Assembly: GCA_001771815.1 (NCBI GenBank) | Contig: MEPU01000010.1 | Span: forward strand, 1-64,000 | Direction: 5' to 3' | Origin: Bdellovibrionales bacterium RIFCSPHIGHO2_01_FULL_40_29 | GTDB lineage: Bacteria; Bdellovibrionota; Bdellovibrionia; Bdellovibrionales; Bdellovibrionaceae | Length of the DNA: 64,000 bases | Part shown: positions 25,413 through 32,566 of the stretch, piece by piece | Layout: the number at the start of each line of letters is the position of its first letter | Numbering within the stretch: the stretch's first letter is position 1 | Program-made: the position numbers and the translations under genes | Notes under the pieces: model-generated | Told to the model about the DNA's origin: nothing | Seen by the model: the letters and a program-made list of their open reading frames with translations, nothing else | Databases searched by the model: none

Positions 25413-26561
25413 TTACCTCGCTTTGTTCATCGAGATCACCTTTCCCTCTTTATTTTGTGGTACGTTGATTTTCAATCCATCAGTTTGGCCTTTCATATTA
25501 ATGCCTGCTGATCTGAAATACTCATCCGTCGTACTTAGTTTGGCGTGTCCGACGTTTTCTTTGACGATTCCTAGGGGGACACCATCAATTAAAGCTAACG
25601 TTATATGTGTAGCTCTTAATTGGTGATGTGTAATTTCCTTAATACCAATTTCTTGGCAAAATTCTCTTAAGACCCGAGCTTGATGTCCATCTTTCCAGCG
25701 ACTACAATCGACATCAATGACAAATTCTGATTTCGATTTTAGCTTCAGTTCTTTAAAAACCGGGACTATGTAGTTTGGAATTGCGACAACTCGCTCTTCT
25801 TTGTCTTTAAGAAATAGGACAATTCCTTCTTTAGGAATTAATTGTCTTCGAAGGTAAATAAGCCCTTGTTCAAAATCTATATCAAGCCATTTTAAACCAG
25901 CTAATTCACTTCTTCTAAGACCCAACGTCACTGTCAGTAGCCAAATATAATAGTAATTGTGACCACGCCTTTGTGCTTCACCTAGAAGAAGATCCACCTC
26001 TTCGTGAGTTAAGGCTTCTTTTCTTTTTTTAGGAACTTTTCGCATTTTAATTCCTGAAAATAAATTGTGTTTTAAACAGCCTGTATGTACAGCGTAAGTA
26101 AATACACATTTTATTTCTTTCAAAATATGAAAAGTCATGGATCGACTTAGACCTTTTAACTCCATCTCATCCAATTTATTATTTACAAATTGAGGCGTGA
26201 GTAAGTCTAAGTGAATCGTATCCCAATGTCGAACATAGGCTAGACGGCTTTTTTTAGATTTTACAACTTGAGGACTGTAGCCATTTGGATTTTCATTTGA
26301 TCTGACTTTTAAATGAAGTTGTTCAAGATAAGAATCTAATAATGGCCCCCAGTGAGTAAATCCTAAACCATCGGGTCTTTCTTCTCGACACGCACTCCAA
26401 AGCTCTCTGTAGACAGTTTCAGCTTTGGGTTTAGACTGAATACCTCTGCGTTTCTTTTGATGTCTTTTTCCAGTGTATTTATTGATGGCTTCAACCACCA
26501 CCATATAAAAAACTTTTTCGACACCGGCGTTAAGTTTCTTTTTATAAGCGATTATTCCCAT
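25413..26561 (-). CDS. Tyrosine recombinase (integrase)
   Basis: A 382-residue phage-type integrase. Residues 65-170 form a SAM-like core-binding domain. The catalytic domain keeps the full set: Arg in LGLRRSEL (R216), HQLR (H313, R316), GHAKLS (H339) and the nucleophile in TTDEYF (Y348). The first 60 residues may be the arm-binding domain. The ATG overlaps the stop of the upstream excisionase-like gene by one base (TAATG), so they are co-translated. It should integrate the element at the adjacent tRNA-Gly att site. It looks intact. Confidence 0.95.
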   Translation of the reverse strand: MGIIAYKKKLNAGVEKVFYMVVVEAINKYTGKRHQKKRRGIQSKPKAETVYRELWSACREERPDGLGFTHWGPLLDSYLEQLHLKVRSNENPNGYSPQVVKSKKSRLAYVRHWDTIHLDLLTPQFVNNKLDEMELKGLSRSMTFHILKEIKCVFTYAVHTGCLKHNLFSGIKMRKVPKKRKEALTHEEVDLLLGEAQRRGHNYYYIWLLTVTLGLRRSELAGLKWLDIDFEQGLIYLRRQLIPKEGIVLFLKDKEERVVAIPNYIVPVFKELKLKSKSEFVIDVDCSRWKDGHQARVLREFCQEIGIKEITHHQLRATHITLALIDGVPLGIVKENVGHAKLSTTDEYFRSAGINMKGQTDGLKINVPQNKEGKVISMNKAR

Positions 26562-26776
26562 TACGACCCCCTTTGAAAGAGTGAGTCGAGTTCAGTTTTT
26601 TTAAATCGCAAACTTTTACTCAAAAGCTTGTACGCCTTAACTTTGCCTTGATAGACCCACTTCCTCAGTTGTTTAGGGGTGGTTCTAAGGTATTCAGCGG
26701 CCTCTTCTGTATTTAACCATATGTAATTTTCAAAGAACTTTTTCTTGTTAGAGCTATGGATTTTTAATCCAGACAT
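26561..26776 (-). CDS. Excisionase-like HTH protein
   Basis: A 71-residue protein; the ATG at 26776 has AGGAG upstream, and the longer frame from 26824 is less likely. It carries an HTH_17/MerR-like winged helix (WLNTEEAAEYLRTTPKQLRK, WVYQGKVKAYKLLSKSLRFK). Proteins of this kind next to an integrase usually act as recombination directionality factors or as activators of int. Confidence 0.85.
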   Translation of the reverse strand: MSGLKIHSSNKKKFFENYIWLNTEEAAEYLRTTPKQLRKWVYQGKVKAYKLLSKSLRFKKTELDSLFQRGS

Positions 26777-26879
26777 GATTGTACTCCTGAATCTTGTTCC
26801 CAGCAAGGCTGAGAACGATGGCATATAACGTCAGGAATTCGCGCAAGTGATTTATATTCTTTTTAAATCAAACATTCAA

Positions 26880-26906
26880 TTATCCACAATTTTATGATGT
26901 GAATAA
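26880..26906. promoter_or_regulatory. Two opposed DnaA-box-like sites
   Basis: TTATCCACA (26880-26888) and, inverted, TGTGAATAA (26898-26906, reading TTATTCACA on the minus strand) both fit the DnaA box TTATNCACA and are separated by 9 bases. A strongly AT-rich tract follows to about 27055. Together they resemble part of a replication origin, though an operator or recombination site is also possible. Confidence 0.5.
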
Positions 26907-27056
26907 TTCGATCGTACGTTTTGAAATCATCAAATGAACAACATCTGATTTGGGTTTCTGAGTTTTCTTTATTGTTTTTCTAGAATCTCATGTTTTATTT
27001 TCTCTCTTTGTTTATTTTAATTTCATTCCTAATTTTTATTCCTTTTCTTACATATG

Positions 27057-27155
27057 CCCCCGCCGGTACTGTCTAGTCCTAGTTACTGACCACCTTCAAT
27101 CGTAGAGTGGGGGTGGTCAGTAACGGCACAAGGACTCCGACTGAAGCGGCGGGGG
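27057..27155. other. Large composite hairpin, unknown role
   Basis: Nested perfect stems: 9 bp CCCCCGCCG/CGGCGGGGG (27057-27065, 27147-27155), 6 bp AGTCCT/AGGACT (27075-27080, 27131-27136) and 12 bp TTACTGACCACC/GGTGGTCAGTAA (27083-27094, 27112-27123) with a 17-base loop. Its GC-rich base contrasts with AT-rich surroundings. It could be a structured RNA ending at the terminator at 27210, a single-strand or transfer origin, or a recombination site. No protein is encoded. Confidence 0.75.
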
Positions 27156-27209
27156 TGTTTACTTAAGTCATTCTCGATCTTTAGTAGTTTAATCATACTT
27201 ATCTAAATC

Positions 27210-27253
27210 AAAAATAAGTGAGTCATCGAATCGATAACGACTCACTTATTTTT
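27210..27253. terminator. 15-bp terminator-like hairpin
   Basis: A perfect 15-bp inverted repeat (27210-27224 and 27239-27253) with A-run and T-run ends and a 14-base loop. It would terminate transcription in both directions. On the plus strand it lies 55 bases after the composite hairpin, so it could close a transcript of roughly 200 bases. Confidence 0.75.
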
Positions 27254-27429
27254 CATTCTGAATCTGGTTTTTTCATGTATTTTGATGTTTCAGTGTCATT
27301 CATTTTTTTCCCTTTGGCTTTTGTAGTTTTTAAAAAGCAAGGCATGCCAGTAAAATGCGTTTTTTGATTTATGTTATTGAAATTAATTTTGAATTTCTAA
27401 ATTCTAGCCCACTTTCCTTAAATCAAATG

Positions 27430-27535
27430 ATTCAGAAATACTGAATGTTTAGAATTTTATATTGAACTTATTGCTGTATTTTTAATGGTTTAGACCACAT
27501 TCAGTATTTCTGAATAAGATGCAGTATTTCTGAAT
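27430..27535. repeat. Three palindromic operator/iteron repeats
   Basis: ATTCAGAAATACTGAAT (27430-27446), its reverse complement ATTCAGTATTTCTGAAT (27499-27515), and TGCAGTATTTCTGAAT (27520-27535) with one arm changed. The last two are 20 bp apart, two helical turns. They precede the cargo gene at 27706 and may bind the element's double-HTH regulator or act as replication iterons. Confidence 0.7.
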
Positions 27536-27611
27536 GAGGTCAGGTTTGGGAAAATTAGACTTGGATATGAGTATCGATCAACATGGCTTGTATCTATCGA
27601 AAGGGCTCGCG

Positions 27612-27629
27612 GCTACCAGATGTAATATA
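27612..27629 (+). repeat. Upstream repeat of cargo gene 1
   Basis: GCTACCAGATGTAATATA matches 28177-28194 in 17 of 18 bases. Both copies lie upstream of a secreted cargo gene (77 and 114 bases) and include TAATATA, a possible -10 box, so they may be a duplicated promoter. Confidence 0.5.
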
Positions 27630-27705
27630 CTTTTTATTCGATTTAGGATTTGTCTGGATTTTCAATTTTAAATATTATAAAAAGGCTCAACCATTGGAGA
27701 TATTT

Positions 27706-28122
27706 ATGAATGTCATCTCAATATTTTTTCTAGTGTTTCTTGCAATACCAAATTTGAGCTTTGCTACGACAATTATTTGCTCGAGCGAAACAGGTGCTTT
27801 GAAAACTGATTTAATCTTCTCTTTCGAGAAACAGCACTTGGAAGTAAGTGGGGCCTTTAGTGGTATGCCCCTTAAGTCCTTTGTGTTTTTAAGTGACGCA
27901 ATGGCTTGTGGTAAACCCATTGCGTCTGTTTCAGAGTGCACGAAAAGCGAAATTAAAGATTTAACAAAGTCCGGAGAATATGACTTTCAATTTTCTTGCG
28001 CAGATGATCGACGTGGTGAACTTCACTTTGAGAACGATTCTGTTATGGCATACTGTTATAATAGTGATGGATCACTCAGTAATCAAAAAGGCAGCGATGG
28101 CTGCAAAATCGATTTTAAATAG
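27706..28122 (+). CDS. Secreted cargo protein 1
   Basis: A 138-residue protein starting at ATG 27706 (GGAG upstream); a longer frame from 27583 lacks a ribosome site and would hide the signal peptide (VISIFFLVFLAIPNLSFA). The mature part is beta-rich with six cysteines (IICSS, MACG, SECTK, SCADD, YCYN, GCK), suggesting disulfide bonding. Unknown family. It lies behind the triple operator repeats and shares an upstream repeat with the next gene. Confidence 0.7.
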   Translation: MNVISIFFLVFLAIPNLSFATTIICSSETGALKTDLIFSFEKQHLEVSGAFSGMPLKSFVFLSDAMACGKPIASVSECTKSEIKDLTKSGEYDFQFSCADDRRGELHFENDSVMAYCYNSDGSLSNQKGSDGCKIDFK

Positions 28123-28176
28123 TCCAACCCCCTTCATTAAAATAAATATCAAATCAATCGCCCCAAAAAGCTTTTT

Positions 28177-28194
28177 GCTGCCAGATGTAATATA
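28177..28194 (+). repeat. Upstream repeat of cargo gene 2
   Basis: Second copy of the 18-base GCTxCCAGATGTAATATA motif, 114 bases before the gene at 28308. It probably drives that gene separately from cargo gene 1. Confidence 0.5.
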
Positions 28195-28307
28195 TTCGCG
28201 AATAGGTCTGAGTTTGTTTGAGTAAAAACTTCACGACTGTCAGAAATATAACTGATGAAATTACAACGAAAGTTTGTTATTTAGTGATATCTATTTAAGG
28301 AGTTCAA

Positions 28308-29570
28308 ATGAAGCAATGGCTAAAATTTTCTTTTTTTACTCTAACTATGCATTTCTTAAGCGCTGGCGTGTTGCAGGCGGCTCCTATTTTGGTAGATTCA
28401 GTAACTATTAAATCATCAATATTTACTGGAGCTACCGTTTTGCCAACTCACAATGGATCTCAGTATTTTCGTTTTGATGAGGGGTATTCTAATACAACCA
28501 ATTTTGTCTTTTTAGATAAAGACAATTTATCAACGCAACCATACAAGGTGAGCATTAATTCAAGTAAACCTGCAATAATTAATCTAATTGATTCGCCATC
28601 AGGTCGTTATGCAATTATTCAAAAAGCACCTTCAGCTCAAACACTTAATAAGTTTGAACTTATTGATGCAAAAAGCAAAACGAAGGAAGAAATTGATTTA
28701 ACGAAGATACCTACATTTATTGAGCCAAGTATTTCAAATGTGCGATTTAGTCATGATGAAAAGCAGGTCGCTATTTTTTGTGGAGACGCCATCGTTATCT
28801 TAGATCTTGTTACAAAGATAGCCACAAAGCTTGAATCAATTCCAGAGGCATCTAGCATTTCACAACAATATATTGGCAGCGATGGTAGCAATTTCTACTG
28901 CAAATATTCTGTTTTAAAAGCTTGTCCAAATTATGATTTCAGATTTTCGTTGGATGGTAAAATAATTGAACTTATTGGTGGCTTGACAATGGGAGAAGGC
29001 CGCGAAGGAGTAGCTTATTTTTCGTGGGATCTAACATCTAAAAAGAAATTAGATTTTCATCTCGTTAAAGAGGGTACTATTTTCAATGAGTTTCAAGCGA
29101 AATTTGTTGCTGATAAAACGGTTCTGATTAAAATGCTTAATGATTCAAAAAGCAAAATCATCGATATTACTTCTGGAAAGGAAACTCTAACTGCTAAGAA
29201 TATTTTGTTTTTCCAATTTTCAAATAGGCTTTTAGTAGATGATGGGATCACCTTTAAATCATTAGATGCGTCCTCATTACAAACGATTTTTTCAACAGAA
29301 ATTTCGTCGTTGAAATTACAACAGTACTCAGTATTGTTAGCCACCCAGGATGGATTGGTATCATTTCAAGACTTAAGTTGGCAAAAACTAGCAAAAGGAC
29401 TTTTTAAGGATCTTTCGTTTTATGAACTGGTAAATTCCAGTTTAGTTAAAAGTACTTCTACAGGTAGCTACTTGACGCTCTATTTTTCTCGTTTTGACAC
29501 AAATGAATATGTAAGTGCCGATCAAAATATTTCAACAGGCGAAATAAGTTTGAAGTTTTACAAATTCTAG
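28308..29570 (+). CDS. Secreted cargo protein 2, propeller-like
   Basis: A 420-residue protein with AAGGAG upstream and a signal peptide (FFTLTMHFLSAGVLQAA). It contains repeated four-strand units of the type SNVRFSHDEKQVAIFCGDAI, VILDLVTKIA and YDFRFSLDGKIIELIGG, like TolB or WD40-type beta-propellers, but no clear family motif. It may bind a partner at the cell surface. A terminator follows at 29612. Confidence 0.65.
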   Translation: MKQWLKFSFFTLTMHFLSAGVLQAAPILVDSVTIKSSIFTGATVLPTHNGSQYFRFDEGYSNTTNFVFLDKDNLSTQPYKVSINSSKPAIINLIDSPSGRYAIIQKAPSAQTLNKFELIDAKSKTKEEIDLTKIPTFIEPSISNVRFSHDEKQVAIFCGDAIVILDLVTKIATKLESIPEASSISQQYIGSDGSNFYCKYSVLKACPNYDFRFSLDGKIIELIGGLTMGEGREGVAYFSWDLTSKKKLDFHLVKEGTIFNEFQAKFVADKTVLIKMLNDSKSKIIDITSGKETLTAKNILFFQFSNRLLVDDGITFKSLDASSLQTIFSTEISSLKLQQYSVLLATQDGLVSFQDLSWQKLAKGLFKDLSFYELVNSSLVKSTSTGSYLTLYFSRFDTNEYVSADQNISTGEISLKFYKF

Positions 29571-29611
29571 ACTGTATAAAAGCACTTCATTAAAAAAAAT
29601 TAAAATTAGTC

Positions 29612-29643
29612 GAAGCCATCCAAACTGTGTGGCTTCTTTTTTT
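29612..29643 (+). terminator. Intrinsic terminator of cargo gene 2
   Basis: A 7-bp stem GAAGCCA/TGGCTTC with an 11-base loop is followed by a run of seven T, 41 bases after the stop of the propeller-like gene. Confidence 0.85.
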
Positions 29644-29742
29644 GTTCCCTATATATATTTTTTACTAATCGAGCTAATGAAAACGACTTTTGCGAAATAA
29701 AAAATATCCTGTTCCGAAGAATACGATGGATGCAATATAAAA

Positions 29743-30174
29743 TTAATTAGAAGCGCCAGCAGCCTTTAAAAGTTTCAGGACTGTTTGTCGAACAGAATTA
29801 TCCTGAATTGCATTTGCACATTTCAATGCAGTCATACGTGCAAAGCGACTTTCGCAATTAATCTGGTTTGCAGCTCCACTTTTTAATAATATAGAAACTA
29901 ATTCAGCTCTTTTGTTATAAACTGAATGGCAAGAGGCGAAAATAAGTGGGGTTACAAACTCATTTTTATATGAAGTGCTCTCAGGACATGAATTAATTAA
30001 TTTTGGATTAATTTGCAGCTTTTGCTCGACAATTTCTATATTTCCATTCCAAAGCGCTACAAAAAACTCATCATCTGTGCAGGTACTACTACTAACGACA
30101 TTTTGAAATTGGCACTCTTCAGCAGAAGCGCTAAATGAGAACAATAAGGACACAGTCATCAATAAAATTTTCAT
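29743..30174 (-). CDS. Secreted ankyrin-like cargo protein 3
   Basis: A 143-residue protein with AAGGGAG upstream and a signal peptide (LLMTVSLLFSFSASA). The mature part has ankyrin-like helix-loop repeats: DDEFFVALWNGNIEIVEQKL, VTPLIFASCHS, RAELVSILLKSGAAN and MTALKCANAI ... TVLKLLKAAGA. Cysteines near the start (CQFQ, CTDD) may pair. A secreted protein-binding role is inferred. Confidence 0.65.
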   Translation of the reverse strand: MKILLMTVSLLFSFSASAEECQFQNVVSSSTCTDDEFFVALWNGNIEIVEQKLQINPKLINSCPESTSYKNEFVTPLIFASCHSVYNKRAELVSILLKSGAANQINCESRFARMTALKCANAIQDNSVRQTVLKLLKAAGASN

Positions 30175-30334
30175 AAAACTCCCTTTTATTTGATATTAAC
30201 AAACTTGATTTTTTTATCAAAACTGACGTTCATTTGCACTTCAAATTAATCTTAAATCATGTTTGTCCTATACTGAAATGACCCACGGTCCTATTTAATG
30301 TGCATTTTGCTATCTTAAGTGATCGGGCGTAGTT

Positions 30335-30949
30335 TTACCGAACCCCAGTCTTGTCTCTTTGGTTTGTAAAACAAGATTCTAAATCTTTAGTATTCTGCAA
30401 AAGCTCTTGCGCAAAATAGAAAATTTTCTCAATTTGGTTTTCATTAAGAGCTTTTAAAGCAATGGCTAGCTTGTAGCTATACGGAACAACCCTTGATCGG
30501 ACAGGATCAGAACTCAGGTTTTTAAAACTGGTGGGGCTATATCCATAAGCCACCATGATCTGATTCCGAAGATCATGGGTGACTGGGTTTATACCGTTTT
30601 CTATTTTTGAAAGCTGTGCTGAAGAAATTTTTGTAAGCTTGCTTGCATTTTCTAAGCTCAAGTTTTTTTTAATACGAATGAATTTTAGAACAGCGCCATC
30701 AAAGGTGTTATTGATTCGCTGTTTGTTTTTAAAATTTGCAACCCACGTTTTAAATAAAGGTACAAACTGAGTTCCATGAAGAATTTTAATGATTCTTTGG
30801 AACTCAGTTTCTGAAACTCTAGAACGGCCTTTGCCGTTTTCTATCTCGCTTAGCCAGCCCTTGCTGCGTCCAATTTGTTGGGCTGCTTGTTGAACACTCA
30901 GGCCACTTAATTGACGTAAGTGCCTGATGATGACTCCGTAGTTGTCCAT
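30335..30949 (-). CDS. Regulator with two XRE HTH domains
   Basis: A 204-residue protein with AGGAGG upstream. It has two XRE helix-turn-helix motifs: LSVQQAAQQIGRSKGWLSEI (about 17-36) and LSLENASKLTKISSAQLSKI (about 98-117). The C-terminal 60 residues are helical (ALKALNENQIEKIFYFAQEL). Two DNA-binding units in one chain suggest binding of spaced or different sites. It is the only regulator in the element besides the excisionase-like protein and probably controls its operators, including one just upstream of itself. Confidence 0.85.
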   Translation of the reverse strand: MDNYGVIIRHLRQLSGLSVQQAAQQIGRSKGWLSEIENGKGRSRVSETEFQRIIKILHGTQFVPLFKTWVANFKNKQRINNTFDGAVLKFIRIKKNLSLENASKLTKISSAQLSKIENGINPVTHDLRNQIMVAYGYSPTSFKNLSSDPVRSRVVPYSYKLAIALKALNENQIEKIFYFAQELLQNTKDLESCFTNQRDKTGVR

Positions 30950-31008
30950 AAGGACCTCCTCTTCTCGAATGAAATTTAATTTTTAAATTTGAACTTTGGA
31001 AAATTTGT

Positions 31009-31035
31009 CTGAAGTTCAAAAAAGTTGAACTTCAG
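31009..31035. promoter_or_regulatory. Perfect palindrome upstream of double-HTH gene
   Basis: An 11-bp perfect inverted repeat CTGAAGTTCAA/TTGAACTTCAG with a 5-base spacer, 60 bp upstream of the regulator start. A half-site (TTTGAACTTTGG) lies nearer the gene. It is followed at 31036-31050 by a TATTTCTGA sequence like the repeats at 27430-27535. Autoregulation is likely. Confidence 0.7.
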
Positions 31036-31061
31036 GAAATATTTCTGAGAAGAGGCCGCTG

Positions 31062-31080
31062 TGGCAGGGTTTTGGCAGGG
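31062..31080. repeat. Paired TGGCAGGG motifs, right
   Basis: Two direct copies of TGGCAGGG (31062-31069 and 31073-31080), mirroring the pair at 25385-25402. Candidate integrase arm sites about 150 bp inside the right att core. Confidence 0.6.
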
Positions 31081-31145
31081 AAAATGAGTCATCTAGAAGG
31101 ATCTAGAGGGGTTTGCAATTTTTTTCTGAATCTCGAATTTGAGTG

Positions 31146-31178
31146 ATTTTAAGTAGTTAGAACTGTTGATTTTTCTGT
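31146..31178. repeat. tRNA-downstream repeat, copy 2
   Basis: Blocks at 31146-31163 and 31166-31178 match 31-48 (17 of 18) and 60-72 (13 of 13). This lies inside the right end of the integrative element, downstream of tRNA-Gly. Confidence 0.5.
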
Positions 31179-31221
31179 TGCGGAACCAATGAACCGCCCC
31201 AAAATCCACTTTGATAAGTTG

Positions 31222-31239
31222 GAAATTTGGAGCGGGAGA
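31222..31239. repeat. att core, right copy
   Basis: Exact 18-bp match to 25332-25349. Bases 31228-31239 belong to the 3' end of the functional tRNA-Gly, so integration keeps the tRNA intact. Confidence 0.88.
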
Positions 31240-31303
31240 CGGGACTCAAACCCGCGACCTATGCCTTGGCAAGGCATCGCTCTATCAACTGAGCTACTCC
31301 CGC
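31228..31303 (-). tRNA. tRNA-Gly (GCC)
   Basis: A complete 76-base cloverleaf on the minus strand with encoded CCA (31228-31230). The acceptor stem GCGGGAG pairs with CTCCCGC, and the anticodon loop carries GCC. It is the integration target of the adjacent element. Confidence 0.97.
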
Positions 31304-31318
31304 ATTCGAAAGATTAAA

Positions 31319-31347
31319 AATCTAAAAGAATCGGCTGATTCTGTCAA
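31319..31347 (-). promoter_or_regulatory. Promoter of tRNA-Gly
   Basis: Minus-strand TTGACA (31342-31347), 17-base spacer and TAGATT (31319-31324), 15 bases before the tRNA 5' end. It lies outside the integrative element, so expression is unaffected by insertion. Confidence 0.75.
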
Positions 31348-31504
31348 CTATTCGAAACAAAAGACCTAAAAGATAATCATCTCAAGTGGAATTGCTGAAA
31401 TTTGGGCTTTATCATGCATTTTGTGCAACACGGTATTTGCCAGAACCATGTTAACACGCTGATTTTGGGTTGCATGAGCATTCAAAATATATGGCAATAG
31501 GCTC

Positions 31505-32566
31505 ATGATAAAATTCATTATTTCACTGGTGCTAGTCGGTCACTATGCTTTTGCTTTAGAGCTTGGTAAACCCTCCTTTTTAAATCAACTGGAGGCTCTG
31601 CAAAGCCCTCAGCTTGTTACCACCCCTAATAATGATCATCAGCCGCTGTTGGACGCTTTTAGCCAGGCTAAGCGTTCTATCAAGGTCGGAATTTTTGGAA
31701 TTTCAGGAAAGCATATTGCTGATGGACTCGAGGCTGCTCAAAAGCGCGGCGTTTCTGTTACTATTCTTTGCGACAAGTACTGTGTCAGCAATGACAAACG
31801 AGCGGCCTTAGTGGAACAGCTGAAGGCTGCCGGAGTGACCATTCACATGGCCTCACCCGGATTCTCGATCACTCACTGGAAGATGTTTGTGATCGATGAT
31901 GCACGGGTTTTTATCTCAACGATGAATTTTATCTCGCGGCATCACCAAATGCGGGATTTAGGGGTCTTCGTCACTAACCCTTCTATTTTGCGCGAAGTGC
32001 TTTCAGTTTTTCATACGGATATCGAAAATTCTAAAAAGAGCACAGCGATTACCCCACCCCTAACCCATCCCAATTTAGTCTGGAGCCCCGTCAATGCCGA
32101 AGGCAAATTAGTGGAGCTGATTGATTCTGCAAAATCCACGATTGATATCTGGATCGAAAATATGGGAAACCAAGCTGTTCACACCGCCCTCAGAGCGGCT
32201 GTGATTCGTGGTGTGCGAGTCCGAGTGATGACTTCGCTATGTGGACTTGGCATGTTGCCGTCGACAGCGTTTGCTCATTTGAACCAACTGTTGAGTTTTG
32301 GTGTATCCGTCCAAGTGATGCCATTTCCGGGAACGCAGGATCTTCCTTATATACATGCCAAAGTGATCATCGCTGATTCAAAAACAGTTTTTCTGGGCTC
32401 TGAAAATTTTTCGATGAATAGTTTATTAAAAGCGCGCGAATTGGGAATTATCTTTCGCGATCCCAAATTACAAACGGAAATCTTAGCCCATTACGAATTG
32501 GATTGGTCCAAGACAATCAGTCTTCCGAAAACGCCCCCTGAAACCTGCGAAGCACTGCAACCGTAA
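31505..32566 (+). CDS. Secreted phospholipase D-family protein
   Basis: A 353-residue protein with a signal peptide (residues 1-18) and two PLD active-site repeats: HWKMFVIDDARVFISTMNF (H124, K126) and HAKVIIADSKTVFLGSENF (H284, K286), each with the downstream Asn/Ser part. Two HxK motifs form one catalytic centre for phosphodiester transfer, acting on phospholipid or nucleic acid. It is secreted or periplasmic, and a role in prey envelope or DNA degradation is inferred. Its stop overlaps the next start (TAATG). Confidence 0.9.
   Translation: MIKFIISLVLVGHYAFALELGKPSFLNQLEALQSPQLVTTPNNDHQPLLDAFSQAKRSIKVGIFGISGKHIADGLEAAQKRGVSVTILCDKYCVSNDKRAALVEQLKAAGVTIHMASPGFSITHWKMFVIDDARVFISTMNFISRHHQMRDLGVFVTNPSILREVLSVFHTDIENSKKSTAITPPLTHPNLVWSPVNAEGKLVELIDSAKSTIDIWIENMGNQAVHTALRAAVIRGVRVRVMTSLCGLGMLPSTAFAHLNQLLSFGVSVQVMPFPGTQDLPYIHAKVIIADSKTVFLGSENFSMNSLLKARELGIIFRDPKLQTEILAHYELDWSKTISLPKTPPETCEALQP

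Larger units (their letters stand above)
25332..31239. mobile_element. 5.9-kb integrative element at tRNA-Gly
   Basis: The element is bounded by the exact 18-bp direct repeat GAAATTTGGAGCGGGAGA (25332-25349 and 31222-31239). The right copy includes the last bases of the intact tRNA-Gly gene; the left copy is the displaced tRNA end. Inside lie an integrase and an excisionase-like gene, a long non-coding control region, three secreted cargo proteins and a double-HTH regulator. There is no relaxase, replication protein or phage structural gene, so I call it an integrative element or satellite of unknown transfer mode. Confidence 0.88.

Noticed and set aside
27057-27155. Hairpin as a c-di-GMP riboswitch or 6S RNA
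   Set aside because: No conserved GEMM core motifs, and it is much shorter than 6S RNA with different stem arrangement.
27430-27535. CRISPR-like repeats
   Set aside because: Only three copies, palindromic, at irregular spacing, with no cas genes nearby.
25332-31239. Element as a prophage or defence island
   Set aside because: No capsid, tail, terminase or replication genes and no recognisable defence effector; cargo is secreted proteins.
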